Shown piece by piece: positions 9,445 to 16,728 of a DNA stretch of 64,000 nucleotides. The translations under genes were made by a program, and so were the position numbers. The DNA comes from Thermoleophilia bacterium (GTDB lineage Bacteria > Actinomycetota > Thermoleophilia > Gaiellales > Gaiellaceae): NCBI GenBank assembly GCA_023382435.1, contig JAHDVS010000007.1:39829-103828 (forward strand), written 5' to 3'. How positions within the stretch are numbered: position 1 is the stretch's first letter; the number at the start of each line of letters is the position of its first letter. The notes under the pieces were generated by a model. The model was given only the letters and a program-made list of their open reading frames with translations. It was not told where the DNA came from and did not search any database.

Positions 9445-9567
9445 CTAGCGGGGGATGACGACGGCGACGAGGAGAATGAGGAGGCCGGTGACGAGCGCGA
9501 GATTGACGAGCAGCGGCACCGTCGCCTGCTCGAGCGCGCGCACACGGGTGACGGGCCTCCGCTGCAT
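9445..9567 (-). CDS. Branched-chain-rich leader peptide of the ilv operon (40 residues)
   Basis: The first reading frame of the ilv transcript, ATG at 9567, encodes 40 residues of which about 19 are Leu, Val or Ile, crowded at the end (ALVTGLLILLVAVVIPR). It starts about 2 bases after the expected transcription start. Downstream, before ilvB, the RNA can form several small hairpins, including GCGCC-GGCGC and CCCGG-CCGGG pairs around 9375-9425. This is the layout of ribosome-mediated attenuation known for ilv operons: starved ribosomes would stall in the Leu/Val/Ile run. The same run could also be a small membrane helix, so a structural role cannot be excluded. Confidence 0.6.
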   Translation of the reverse strand: MQRRPVTRVRALEQATVPLLVNLALVTGLLILLVAVVIPR

Positions 9568-9576
9568 CTGCGACCC

Positions 9577-9605
9577 AGTGTCGCGGACAGCGGGCAGGGT
9601 GTCAA
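9577..9605 (-). promoter_or_regulatory. Promoter of the ilv-hom operon
   Basis: TTGACA (9600-9605), a 17-base spacer, then GACACT (9577-9582). The expected start of transcription falls 1-3 bases before the leader-peptide ATG. The -35 is a perfect consensus hexamer. Confidence 0.65.
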
Positions 9606-9626
9606 GCAGCCGCGCGCGGCTGCGAC

Positions 9627-9655
9627 TTGCCCGCTGGCCTCACCGTCCGTATTCT
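9627..9655 (+). promoter_or_regulatory. Promoter facing gltB
   Basis: TTGCCC (9627-9632), a 17-base spacer, then TATTCT (9650-9655). It fires away from the ilv promoter, only about 20 bases separating the two -35 elements, so one regulator bound between them could set both nitrogen assimilation and branched-chain synthesis. Confidence 0.5.
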
Positions 9656-9665
9656 TATCCTCGAG

Positions 9666-9725
9666 ATGGCCGACGCGGACAAGAGCACGACGTTCAAGAC
9701 CGCCGCGCGGGTCGTCGAGCGCTAA
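9666..9725 (+). CDS. 19-codon upstream ORF in the gltB leader
   Basis: ATG at 9666 opens MADADKSTTFKTAARVVER, ending at TAA 9723-9725. It starts 10 bases after the -10 hexamer, so it would be translated at or near the 5' end of the mRNA. It lies in the same frame as gltB, separated by this stop and about 100 bases with no ATG, GTG or TTG. The residues are not enriched in Glu or Gln, so I cannot assign it as a sensing peptide. Confidence 0.4.
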   Translation: MADADKSTTFKTAARVVER

Positions 9726-9755
9726 CCGGCGTCCGCAGCCCCGCCTCCGCCGGTT
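9724..9755 (+). repeat. Inverted repeat after the gltB upstream ORF
   Basis: AACCGGCG and CGCCGGTT form a perfect 8-base stem around a 16-base loop, beginning in the stop codon of the 19-codon ORF. A ribosome finishing that ORF would melt the stem, so it is a candidate leader regulatory hairpin. There is no U tract, so it is not a classic terminator. Confidence 0.5.
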
Positions 9756-9827
9756 GAAGACCTGAAGAGGCAGGGCGAATCGTACACCCGCAAACGGCGC
9801 GCGCCGCCGTCCAGGGAAGGGAGACCG

Positions 9828-12800
9828 ATCCGACCGCAGCTTCACGACCCGAGCATCGAGCGCGACGCCTGCGGGATCGGCTTCGCGGCGGATGCACGCG
9901 GGCGCGCCTCCCGGACGATCATCGACCTGCTGGTCGAGGGTCTCTGCAGGGTTCGCCACCGGGGCGCCACCGCCGCCGACCGCAAGACCGGAGACGGTGC
10001 CGGCGTCCTGCTGCCGCTGCCGCCGGCGCTCCTGCCCGAGCCCGGCGCCGGCCTCGCGATGGTGTTTCTACGCGACGAGGAGGCGCGGGAGCGGATCGAA
10101 GCGGCGTGCCGGGAGGAGGGCCTCGAGCCGCGCGGCTGGCGCGACGTCCCGACCGATCCTGAGCGCCTCGGCGCCGAGGGCAGGGAGAGCATGCCCCGGA
10201 TCGTCCAGCTCCTGCTCGGCCCACCGAGGGGGCTGTCCGACGACGAGGCCGAGTGGCGCGCGTACCGGGCCCGGCGCAAGGCCGAGCGCACCGGCGGCGC
10301 CTACATCGCATCGCTCTCGTTCCGCACCGTCACCTACAAGGCGCTGTGCGCGGCCCACGAGCTCGGCGAGTTCTACCTCGATCTGAAACGGCCCGAGCTC
10401 GAGGTGCCGTTCGGGATCTTCCACCAGCGCTTCTCGACCAACACGATGCCCTCGTGGGAGCGCGCGCAGCCGTTCCGCTTCCTCTGCCACAACGGCGAGA
10501 TCAACGCGATCCAGGGCAACGTCAACTGGATGCGCGCCCGGGAGGGCAACTTCGGCACCGCCGACGACGAGCTGTACCACCCCGTCCTCGACGAGGCCGG
10601 CTCGGACTCCGCGATGCTCGACAACGCGCTCGATTTCATCGTCCACGGCGGCCGCGACGTCCGACACGCGATCGCGATGCTGATCCCGCCCGCCTGGGAG
10701 GGCAATCCCGAGCTGCCCCAGGAGGTGCGCGACTTCTACCGCTACCACTCGGGCCTGATCGAGCCCTGGGACGGCCCGGCCGGCGTCGTCTTCACCGACG
10801 GCCGCGCCGTCGGCGCGACGCTCGATCGCAACGGCCTGCGCCCGCTGCGCTACGCGATCTGCGAGGACGGGCTCGTCGTCTGCTCGTCGGAGGCCGGGGC
10901 GGTGCCGCTCGAGGGGCACGGATCGGTCAAGCGCGGCAAGCTCGGCCCCGGGCAGATGATCGCCGTCGACCCGCGACGCGGGTTCGAGGACGATCCGCGG
11001 ATCAAGTCCTGGCTGGCCGCGAAAGACCCCTACGGCACCTGGCTCGAGGAAGGACTGATCCGTGGCGCGGCGGGGGGGCCGATCGCGGCACCCGAGGGCG
11101 AGTTGACGCCGCGTCAGGCGCGTTTCGGGTACACCCGGGAGGAGCTGACGTTCTTCCTGCGCACGATCGCCTCGCACGGGCACGACCCGACGTACTCGAT
11201 GGGCGATGACACGGCGCTCGCCCCGCTCGCCGGTCGCCCCCGGCCGCTCTACCACTACTTCCGCCAGCGGTTCGCCCAGGTCACGAACCCGCCGATCGAC
11301 CACTTGCGGGAGCGCTTCGTGATGTCGCTGCGCACCGTGCTCGGCAGCCGCGCCCCCCTGCTCTCGAACGGTCCCGAGGTCGCCGGCGGAATCGAGCTCG
11401 ACAGCTTCTTCCTCTTCCCCGATGCGCTCGACCAGTTCGCGGCCATCCGCCTGGACGCGACGTTCGACCCCGGCGAGGGGCTGTTTGCCGCGTGCGAGCG
11501 CCTGGCCGGGGAGGCCGAGACCGCCGTCCGCGCCGGCGCCGGCATGCTGCTGATCTCGGACACGACTCCCGGCCGCGCTCCGATTCCGGTGCTGCTCGCG
11601 ACCGGCGTCGTCCATCACCGGCTCGTGCGCAGCCAGCTGCGAACGAAGGCGACGCTCGTCGTGGAAACCGACGAGGCCCGCGAGGTGCACCACTTCGCCT
11701 GCCTGCTCGGCTACGGCGCCGAGGCGATCTGCCCGCGGCTCGCCCTCGAGACCCTTGCCCAGATGGCAGCTGCGGACAAGATCGGCGGCGACCGGCCCTC
11801 GCCGGAGGAGGCGCAGCTGCGCCTGAAGCGGGTCGTCGAGGACGGCGTGCTCAAGGTGATGTCGAAGATGGGGATCTCGGACATCGCAAGCTACAGCGGC
11901 GCCCAGGTGTTCGAGGCGATCGGGCTGGCGGAGGAGGTGGTCGAGCTCGCGTTCACCGGCACGCCCTGCCCGGTCGGCGGCATCGGCTTCGCCGAGCTCG
12001 AGCGGGAGATCGTCGAGCGCGTCGCGGCCGCGGCGGAGGGGCCGAAGCTCGAGAGCCCCGGCTACTACAAGTGGCGCAAGGGCGGGGAGCCCCACGAGAC
12101 GAACGGGGACGTCGTGGACGCGCTGCACGAGCTGGTGGCCGCCCACAAGCTCCGCAAGGCAGTCGGGTCGGGCGCCGGCGGCTTCGGGCTCGACGGCTAT
12201 CACCTGTACGCGCGCTACGCGGAGCTCGTCACCGGGCGCTCGCCCATGGAGCCGCGCGATCTGCTCGAAGTCGTGCCGGCCGGGCCACCCGTGCCGCTCG
12301 ACGAGGTCGAGGGCGTCGACGCGATCGTCCGTCGCTTCTCGAGCGGCGCGATGTCGCACGGAGCGCTGTCCGCGGAGGCGCACGAGACGATCGCGATCGC
12401 CCTGAACCGCCTCGGCGGAATGGCCAACTCGGGAGAGGGCGGCGAAGACTCCGCGCGCTTCCGCAACGAGCGCAACTGCCGGATCAAGCAAGTCGCGTCA
12501 GGCCGCTTCGGGGTCACGGCCGAGTACGCGGCCTACGCCGACGAGCTGCAGATCAAGGTCGCTCAGGGCTCGAAGCCCGGCGAGGGCGGCCAGCTCCCCG
12601 GTCACAAGGTCTCCGAGGAGGTCGCACGCCTGCGCCATACGGTGGCGGGCGTCGCCCTGATCTCCCCCCCGCCGCACCACGACATCTACTCGATCGAGGA
12701 CCTCGCGCAGCTGATCTTCGACCTGAAGCAGGTGAACCCGCGTGCGGCGGTCTCCGTGAAGCTCGTCGCCGAAAGCGGGGTCGGCCTCGTAGCGGCGGGC

Positions 12801-14186
12801 GTGGTGAAGGCGCTCGCCGATGTCGTCCACGTCTCGGGCGCTGACGGGGGCACGGGCGCGAGCCCGCTGACGTCGATCAAGAACGCGGGCGCCCCGTGGG
12901 AGCTGGGCCTGGCCGAGACGCAGCAGGCGCTCGTCGCCAACGGCCTTCGCGGCCGGGTGCGCGTCCGCACCGACGGCGGCTTCAAGACCGGCCGCGACGT
13001 ACTCCTGGCCGCGCTGCTCGGAGCGGACGAGATGAGCTTCGGTACGGCTCTCCTGCTCGCGGAGGGCTGCCTGATGGTGCGCTCCTGCCACGTCGACACC
13101 TGCCCGGTCGGGATCGCGACGCAGCGGCCCGAGCTGCGCGAGAAGTTCGCCGGCACCCCGGAGCAGGTGATGGCGTTCCTCGTCTTCGTCGCCGAGGACG
13201 TGCGGCGGCGCCTCGCCGTGCTAGGCCTGCGTAGCCTCGGCGAGGCCGTCGGACGGGTCGACCTGCTGCGTCAGGCCGAGACCGGCGACGGGCGGGCGGA
13301 CTCGCTCGACCTCGCGCCGCTGATCGCGCGGGCCGGCGACGGCCCGACCGGCTTCGTGGGGGACGCCCACATCGAGCCCGACGGGTGGGAGCTCGGAGAC
13401 CTGCTAGCCCGGGATGCGGCGCCCGCGCACGAGCGGGCCGGCCTCGTCGAGCTCGAGTACGCGATCGCGAACACGGATCGCACGGTCGGCGCCCGCCTTG
13501 GCGGCGAGATCGGCAAGCGGTTCGGGTCCGCCCCGCCCCCTGGCCGGGTCGTGGCGCGCTTCACGGGCGTGGCCGGCCAGAGCTTCGCCGCGTTCCTCAC
13601 GGAGGGCGTCGAACTCCACCTGACGGGCGAGGCGAACGACTACGTGGGCAAGAGCATGAGCGGCGGCCTGGTCGTCGTCAGCCCGCCCGCAAACGACGCG
13701 GGCGACCCGGTGCTGCTCGGCAACACCGTCCTCTACGGCGCGACCGGCGGCGAGCTCTACTGCGCGGGCGCGGCCGGCGAGCGTTTCTGCGTTCGCAACT
13801 CCGGCGCGACCGCGGTCGTCGAGGGGGCGGGCGACCACCCCTGCGAGTACATGACCGGCGGCACCGTCGTGATCCTCGGCTCCTACGGCCTCAACGTCGG
13901 CGCCGGCATGACCGGCGGCGAGCTGTTCCTCCACGACCCCGAGGAGCGCCTCGAGCGCCACCTGAACACCCAGCTCGTCGCCGCCTACCGCCCCGGCACC
14001 GACGAGCTCGCGCGCCTGCGCGCCCTGCTCGAGCGCCACGCGGAACTGACCGGCTCGAAGCGCGCGACCGACCTACTCGCGCGCTTCGAGGAAGCGGCGG
14101 GCGCGTTCTGGCGGGTCGCCCCCAAGGCCGAGGTCGCCCGCATCGAATCCGAGGCCGAGAGCACGGTCGCGGGCAAGCACGCGTAG
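9828..14186 (+). CDS. gltB: Glutamate synthase, large (alpha) subunit
   Basis: It makes two glutamates from glutamine and 2-oxoglutarate. The class II glutaminase domain begins with the N-terminal nucleophile Cys at 9870-9872, in ERDACGIGF. After the central domain comes the FMN/2-oxoglutarate synthase domain with GGMANSGEGGED and SGADGGTGASP. Three Cys codons at 13068, 13086 and 13101 form the 3Fe-4S site (CLMVRSCHVDTC). The C-terminal Gly-rich beta-helix follows (NDYVGKSMSGG). The first in-frame ATG, at 10059, lies 63 codons after the catalytic Cys and cannot be the start. Back to the stop at 9723 there is no ATG, GTG or TTG; ATC at 9828, behind GGGAAGGGAG, is my best placement. No gltD is adjacent. 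Confidence 0.9.
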   Translation: MRPQLHDPSIERDACGIGFAADARGRASRTIIDLLVEGLCRVRHRGATAADRKTGDGAGVLLPLPPALLPEPGAGLAMVFLRDEEARERIEAACREEGLEPRGWRDVPTDPERLGAEGRESMPRIVQLLLGPPRGLSDDEAEWRAYRARRKAERTGGAYIASLSFRTVTYKALCAAHELGEFYLDLKRPELEVPFGIFHQRFSTNTMPSWERAQPFRFLCHNGEINAIQGNVNWMRAREGNFGTADDELYHPVLDEAGSDSAMLDNALDFIVHGGRDVRHAIAMLIPPAWEGNPELPQEVRDFYRYHSGLIEPWDGPAGVVFTDGRAVGATLDRNGLRPLRYAICEDGLVVCSSEAGAVPLEGHGSVKRGKLGPGQMIAVDPRRGFEDDPRIKSWLAAKDPYGTWLEEGLIRGAAGGPIAAPEGELTPRQARFGYTREELTFFLRTIASHGHDPTYSMGDDTALAPLAGRPRPLYHYFRQRFAQVTNPPIDHLRERFVMSLRTVLGSRAPLLSNGPEVAGGIELDSFFLFPDALDQFAAIRLDATFDPGEGLFAACERLAGEAETAVRAGAGMLLISDTTPGRAPIPVLLATGVVHHRLVRSQLRTKATLVVETDEAREVHHFACLLGYGAEAICPRLALETLAQMAAADKIGGDRPSPEEAQLRLKRVVEDGVLKVMSKMGISDIASYSGAQVFEAIGLAEEVVELAFTGTPCPVGGIGFAELEREIVERVAAAAEGPKLESPGYYKWRKGGEPHETNGDVVDALHELVAAHKLRKAVGSGAGGFGLDGYHLYARYAELVTGRSPMEPRDLLEVVPAGPPVPLDEVEGVDAIVRRFSSGAMSHGALSAEAHETIAIALNRLGGMANSGEGGEDSARFRNERNCRIKQVASGRFGVTAEYAAYADELQIKVAQGSKPGEGGQLPGHKVSEEVARLRHTVAGVALISPPPHHDIYSIEDLAQLIFDLKQVNPRAAVSVKLVAESGVGLVAAGVVKALADVVHVSGADGGTGASPLTSIKNAGAPWELGLAETQQALVANGLRGRVRVRTDGGFKTGRDVLLAALLGADEMSFGTALLLAEGCLMVRSCHVDTCPVGIATQRPELREKFAGTPEQVMAFLVFVAEDVRRRLAVLGLRSLGEAVGRVDLLRQAETGDGRADSLDLAPLIARAGDGPTGFVGDAHIEPDGWELGDLLARDAAPAHERAGLVELEYAIANTDRTVGARLGGEIGKRFGSAPPPGRVVARFTGVAGQSFAAFLTEGVELHLTGEANDYVGKSMSGGLVVVSPPANDAGDPVLLGNTVLYGATGGELYCAGAAGERFCVRNSGATAVVEGAGDHPCEYMTGGTVVILGSYGLNVGAGMTGGELFLHDPEERLERHLNTQLVAAYRPGTDELARLRALLERHAELTGSKRATDLLARFEEAAGAFWRVAPKAEVARIESEAESTVAGKHA

Positions 14187-14194
14187 GAGCCGGC

Positions 14195-14629
14195 TCAGCC
14201 GCGCTCGAGCGGGTGCCGCCAGCGCAGGCCGGGAAAGCGGGCGAAGTCGCGGTCGGTCGTCGCGAGCTCGCTTCCCGACTCGATCGCGAGCGCGGCCAGG
14301 AAGGCATCCGGGACGAGGTTGCCCCTCGCGCTCACGTCGCGGCACAAACGGGCGAAGATATCCCAGTGGCGAGGCCCGGCCGCGACGGGAACCGCGTTCG
14401 GCTGCTCGCGCAGCACAGAGGCGAACTCGAGCGCCCGGTCGGGCCTCGAGGGATACGCGAACGCTCGCGGATGCGTGACGACACGTACGAAGCCACTCAG
14501 AACGAGATCGCAGACCCCGTAGGCCACATCGGACCCGACCTGCTCGCTCAGCCACTCGCGGTAGGCGGCGTGGCCCGGAGCGTCCTTACGAAAGGCGTAG
14601 ACGAGGACGTTGACGTCAGCGAGGACGAT
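14195..14629 (-). CDS. vapC: VapC-type PIN-domain toxin
   Basis: A PIN-domain ribonuclease of about 144 residues, the toxin of a VapBC pair. The first metal-binding Asp lies in IVLADVNVLVYAFR, and the C-terminal acidic cluster is in PDAFLAALAIESG, with ELATTDRDFARFPG at the end. The only ATG, GTG or TTG in frame is at 14527, past the first catalytic Asp, so the gene must start earlier. ATC at 14629, with GGAG 7 bases upstream, is the likely point and lies inside the last codons of vapB. Converges with gltB 8 bases away. Confidence 0.75.
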   Translation of the reverse strand: MVLADVNVLVYAFRKDAPGHAAYREWLSEQVGSDVAYGVCDLVLSGFVRVVTHPRAFAYPSRPDRALEFASVLREQPNAVPVAAGPRHWDIFARLCRDVSARGNLVPDAFLAALAIESGSELATTDRDFARFPGLRWRHPLERG

Positions 14630-14867
14630 CGTCCTGCTCCATCAGGTCGAGCAGGGCGGCGCTGTCGTCCAGGTCGACACCGGGCTGGAGTCCGCCGCGG
14701 CCATCGACCGGGAGCTCCACCCGTGCTCGGCGGGGAAGCCCGCGGCGCCGCGCGAGCGACTCGCGCAACGCGTCTTCGACGACCTCGCTCATGCTTGTTC
14801 CGCGCTCGGCCGCGAGGCGCTTCACGTCCGCCAGTAGGGCATCGTCCAGCGTGACCGTCGTTCGCAT
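14616..14867 (-). CDS. vapB: VapB-type ribbon-helix-helix antitoxin
   Basis: An 83-residue antitoxin. Its N-terminus, MRTTVTLDDALLADVKRLA followed by GTSMSEVVEDALRE, is a typical ribbon-helix-helix DNA-binding fold; the acidic tail (DLDDSAALLDLMEQDD) would bind and block the PIN toxin. The ATG at 14867 lies 7 bases after TATGCT (14875-14880), so it is probably leaderless. It overlaps vapC. The pair should repress itself through the palindromes just upstream. Confidence 0.8.
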   Translation of the reverse strand: MRTTVTLDDALLADVKRLAAERGTSMSEVVEDALRESLARRRGLPRRARVELPVDGRGGLQPGVDLDDSAALLDLMEQDDRPR

Positions 14868-14900
14868 GCATCAAAGCATATCACTCCCGCATCATGATGC
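14868..14900. promoter_or_regulatory. Probable vapBC promoter and operator
   Basis: Contains the -10 hexamer TATGCT (minus strand, 14875-14880) and a perfect 12-base palindrome GCATCATGATGC at 14889-14900, followed downstream by a partial repeat of GATGCAT next to the start codon. The palindrome overlaps the stop codon of the DUF1461 gene. Autoregulation by VapB(C) is inferred from family habit. Confidence 0.5.
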
Positions 14901-15620
14901 GTCGCCCGCGGACTTACCGCTCGGGACAGGAACGAGCGCTCGCCCCCGCGAGCGACGCAGCCACCACCACGTCCCGCCGGCAAGCGCCGCGGCCTGCGCG
15001 ACGGTGAGGATTGCGAGCGCGGCACCGAAGTCGCTCCAGAACGCATCCGGGTAGAGGCGAAGCAGGGTGTCGGTGGAGCGGAAGCGCCAGCTGTCGCCGG
15101 CGAAGAGCGCCTCGTGGAACTGGACGAAGAAGCGGTCGAAGCTCGCGAGCATCAGCACCCCGAGGGCGGCCGCGAGCACGAGCGTCAGCCCGCCGCCGAG
15201 AACGAGCCCCCTGGCGAAGGCCGCGCGGACGCGCAGCGCCCGCAGGCCGGCGAAGGCCGCGGCGATCGCGCCGAGCGCGATCGCGTGCGCGAGCAGGATC
15301 CGCCCGACGAGGCCCCGGACGTCCGCCATGTGGGCGATCTCACGCTCGCCGAACGCCGGGCTCCCGTCGGGCAGGCTGGCCTCGCGCAGGACGTCGACTC
15401 CGTCACGGTTGACGGACTGGATCGAGCGGAGCCCGACGATCGCGAGCTCGGTTCGCTCGCTCTTCGTGAGCCCGTAGCGGTCGTCGGGAAACCCCGGCCT
15501 CGCGTACGCGACGTGGACGTACCAGCCGTTCGCGAGCAGCCAGAGCCCGTTTCCGAGCAAGAGCGCGGGGATCGCGAGAGCGACGAGGGCCGTGAGGGAA
15601 GCGGGAAGCCACCGGCGCAC
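14892..15620 (-). CDS. DUF1461 family integral membrane protein
   Basis: A 242-residue membrane protein of unknown function. One hydrophobic helix lies at about residues 5-32 and three more lie between about 105 and 225. The extracytoplasmic loop carries RSIQSVNRDGVDVLREA, and FHEALFAGDSWRFRSTDTLLRLYP is the DUF1461/TIGR01906 signature. The GTG at 15620 follows TAGTCT (15629-15634) by 8 bases, so it is likely leaderless and monocistronic. No partner gene suggests a role. Confidence 0.75.
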   Translation of the reverse strand: MRRWLPASLTALVALAIPALLLGNGLWLLANGWYVHVAYARPGFPDDRYGLTKSERTELAIVGLRSIQSVNRDGVDVLREASLPDGSPAFGEREIAHMADVRGLVGRILLAHAIALGAIAAAFAGLRALRVRAAFARGLVLGGGLTLVLAAALGVLMLASFDRFFVQFHEALFAGDSWRFRSTDTLLRLYPDAFWSDFGAALAILTVAQAAALAGGTWWWLRRSRGRALVPVPSGKSAGDAS

Positions 15621-15699
15621 GCCGGTTCAGACTAGCGCGGCACCCCGGCCCGGACGTGGCCGACGCCGACGGCGAGCGCGCCGCCGACGAGATCCGCCT

Positions 15700-16728
15700 C
15701 TACGGGCCGCCCGCCCACGAGAAGCCGAGCGGAAGTTGCGGCGGAGCGAGTGGGCTTGCAGGGAGCCCGGGTCGCGGCTCCGGCTCGTTGTACTCGCCGG
15801 GCGCTACGTCGTTCGCGGACTCCGGGTAGAACAGGCTCGCCAGCGCCTGGATCTGCCCCCTCCCCACGCCCAGCTCGAACTGGCCGCCGCCGTACATGAC
15901 GATCCCGCGCTCCTCGCAGGCCTCGATCGTCTCGAGCAGCCGGGCGAGCGACCCGAACCGCGAGGGCTTGACGTTCAGGTAGCGCGCGGCCACCGGCAGC
16001 GCGTCGACATCGGCGAGCGAGTGGACGGGCGCGTCGAACGAGAGGCGCTGCTCGGCGCCGCGCAGCGCCTCCCGCGTCTCGTCTGTCCAGGCCGGGTCCT
16101 CGAGGACGGCGTCCGGGAACAGCTCCGCGCAGGCGCGGTAGAGATCCGGGTCGGGGGCCTGATCGACCGACGTGCCGGTGTAGTAGGCCTTGAAGTCGAG
16201 CAGGTGGACGCTGCCGGTGGCGGCGATCGCCTCCATGTAGGGGCGCTCCCAGTCGCTCGTCGGGTCGAGCTTGAAGCCGAGCTGCGGGGCGACCGCGAGC
16301 CACGCGCGCGGATCGAGACGGGTCGAGACGACGAACCGGACCGGCCGGTACTCGCGGCCGAGCGCCTCGCCCAGCGAGAGACCCCGCTGGCGAAGAGCGA
16401 GGTCGAGCGCAGCGCTCTCGAGCGCCCAGCGGCGGTAGTCGCCCGACGCCGCCCACCGCGGCGGCCCCTCGGGAAACAGCTCGAACCCGTCGAGGCGGCG
16501 CGAGAGCCCGTCGATCGTGTGGCGACCGACGAGATCGAGCCGCGGGAAGACGTCGTGATCCTCCGCGTCGTAGCTGACGTCCTCGCCGCGCCCCTCGATA
16601 CCGCCGCCCTCGAGGACGACCGTCGTCGTCACCCGCGTGAAGCCGCTCGACACGTCGGTCTCCCGGCGCTCGAGACGGTAGCTCTCGAGCTCGAGCTCGA
16701 GCCCGGCGACGAGGTCGTACAGGCTCAC
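15700..16728 (-). CDS. Enolase-superfamily enzyme (COG4948-like)
   Basis: A 342-residue protein with the barrel pattern of the muconate-lactonising/mandelate-racemase superfamily. Candidate metal ligands are the Asp in LLDFKAYYTG, the Glu in LEDPAWTD and the Asp in SFDAPVHSLADVD; Lys residues lie in GFKLDP and in YLNVKPSRFGS. The reaction could be a sugar-acid dehydration, an epimerisation or menaquinone-type OSB synthesis; nothing here decides. The GTG at 16728 overlaps the stop of the secreted sugar dehydrogenase as GTGA, which hints at a shared carbohydrate pathway. The Pro-rich tail after about residue 315 is not part of the barrel. Confidence 0.7.
   Translation of the reverse strand: MSLYDLVAGLELELESYRLERRETDVSSGFTRVTTTVVLEGGGIEGRGEDVSYDAEDHDVFPRLDLVGRHTIDGLSRRLDGFELFPEGPPRWAASGDYRRWALESAALDLALRQRGLSLGEALGREYRPVRFVVSTRLDPRAWLAVAPQLGFKLDPTSDWERPYMEAIAATGSVHLLDFKAYYTGTSVDQAPDPDLYRACAELFPDAVLEDPAWTDETREALRGAEQRLSFDAPVHSLADVDALPVAARYLNVKPSRFGSLARLLETIEACEERGIVMYGGGQFELGVGRGQIQALASLFYPESANDVAPGEYNEPEPRPGLPASPLAPPQLPLGFSWAGGP

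Noticed and set aside
9667..9725. Glutamate- or glutamine-sensing leader peptide before gltB
   Set aside because: The 19-codon frame has one Glu and no Gln, so attenuation by charged tRNA-Glu or tRNA-Gln is not supported.
9258..9959. In-frame extension of ilvB upstream of 9257 (up to 809 residues)
   Set aside because: The extra residues show no similarity to the family and cross the leader peptide and the gltB promoter; the ATG at 9257 has a good ribosome site.
10059..14186. gltB starting at the first in-frame ATG
   Set aside because: This would lack the N-terminal nucleophile Cys and 63 conserved residues of the glutaminase domain.
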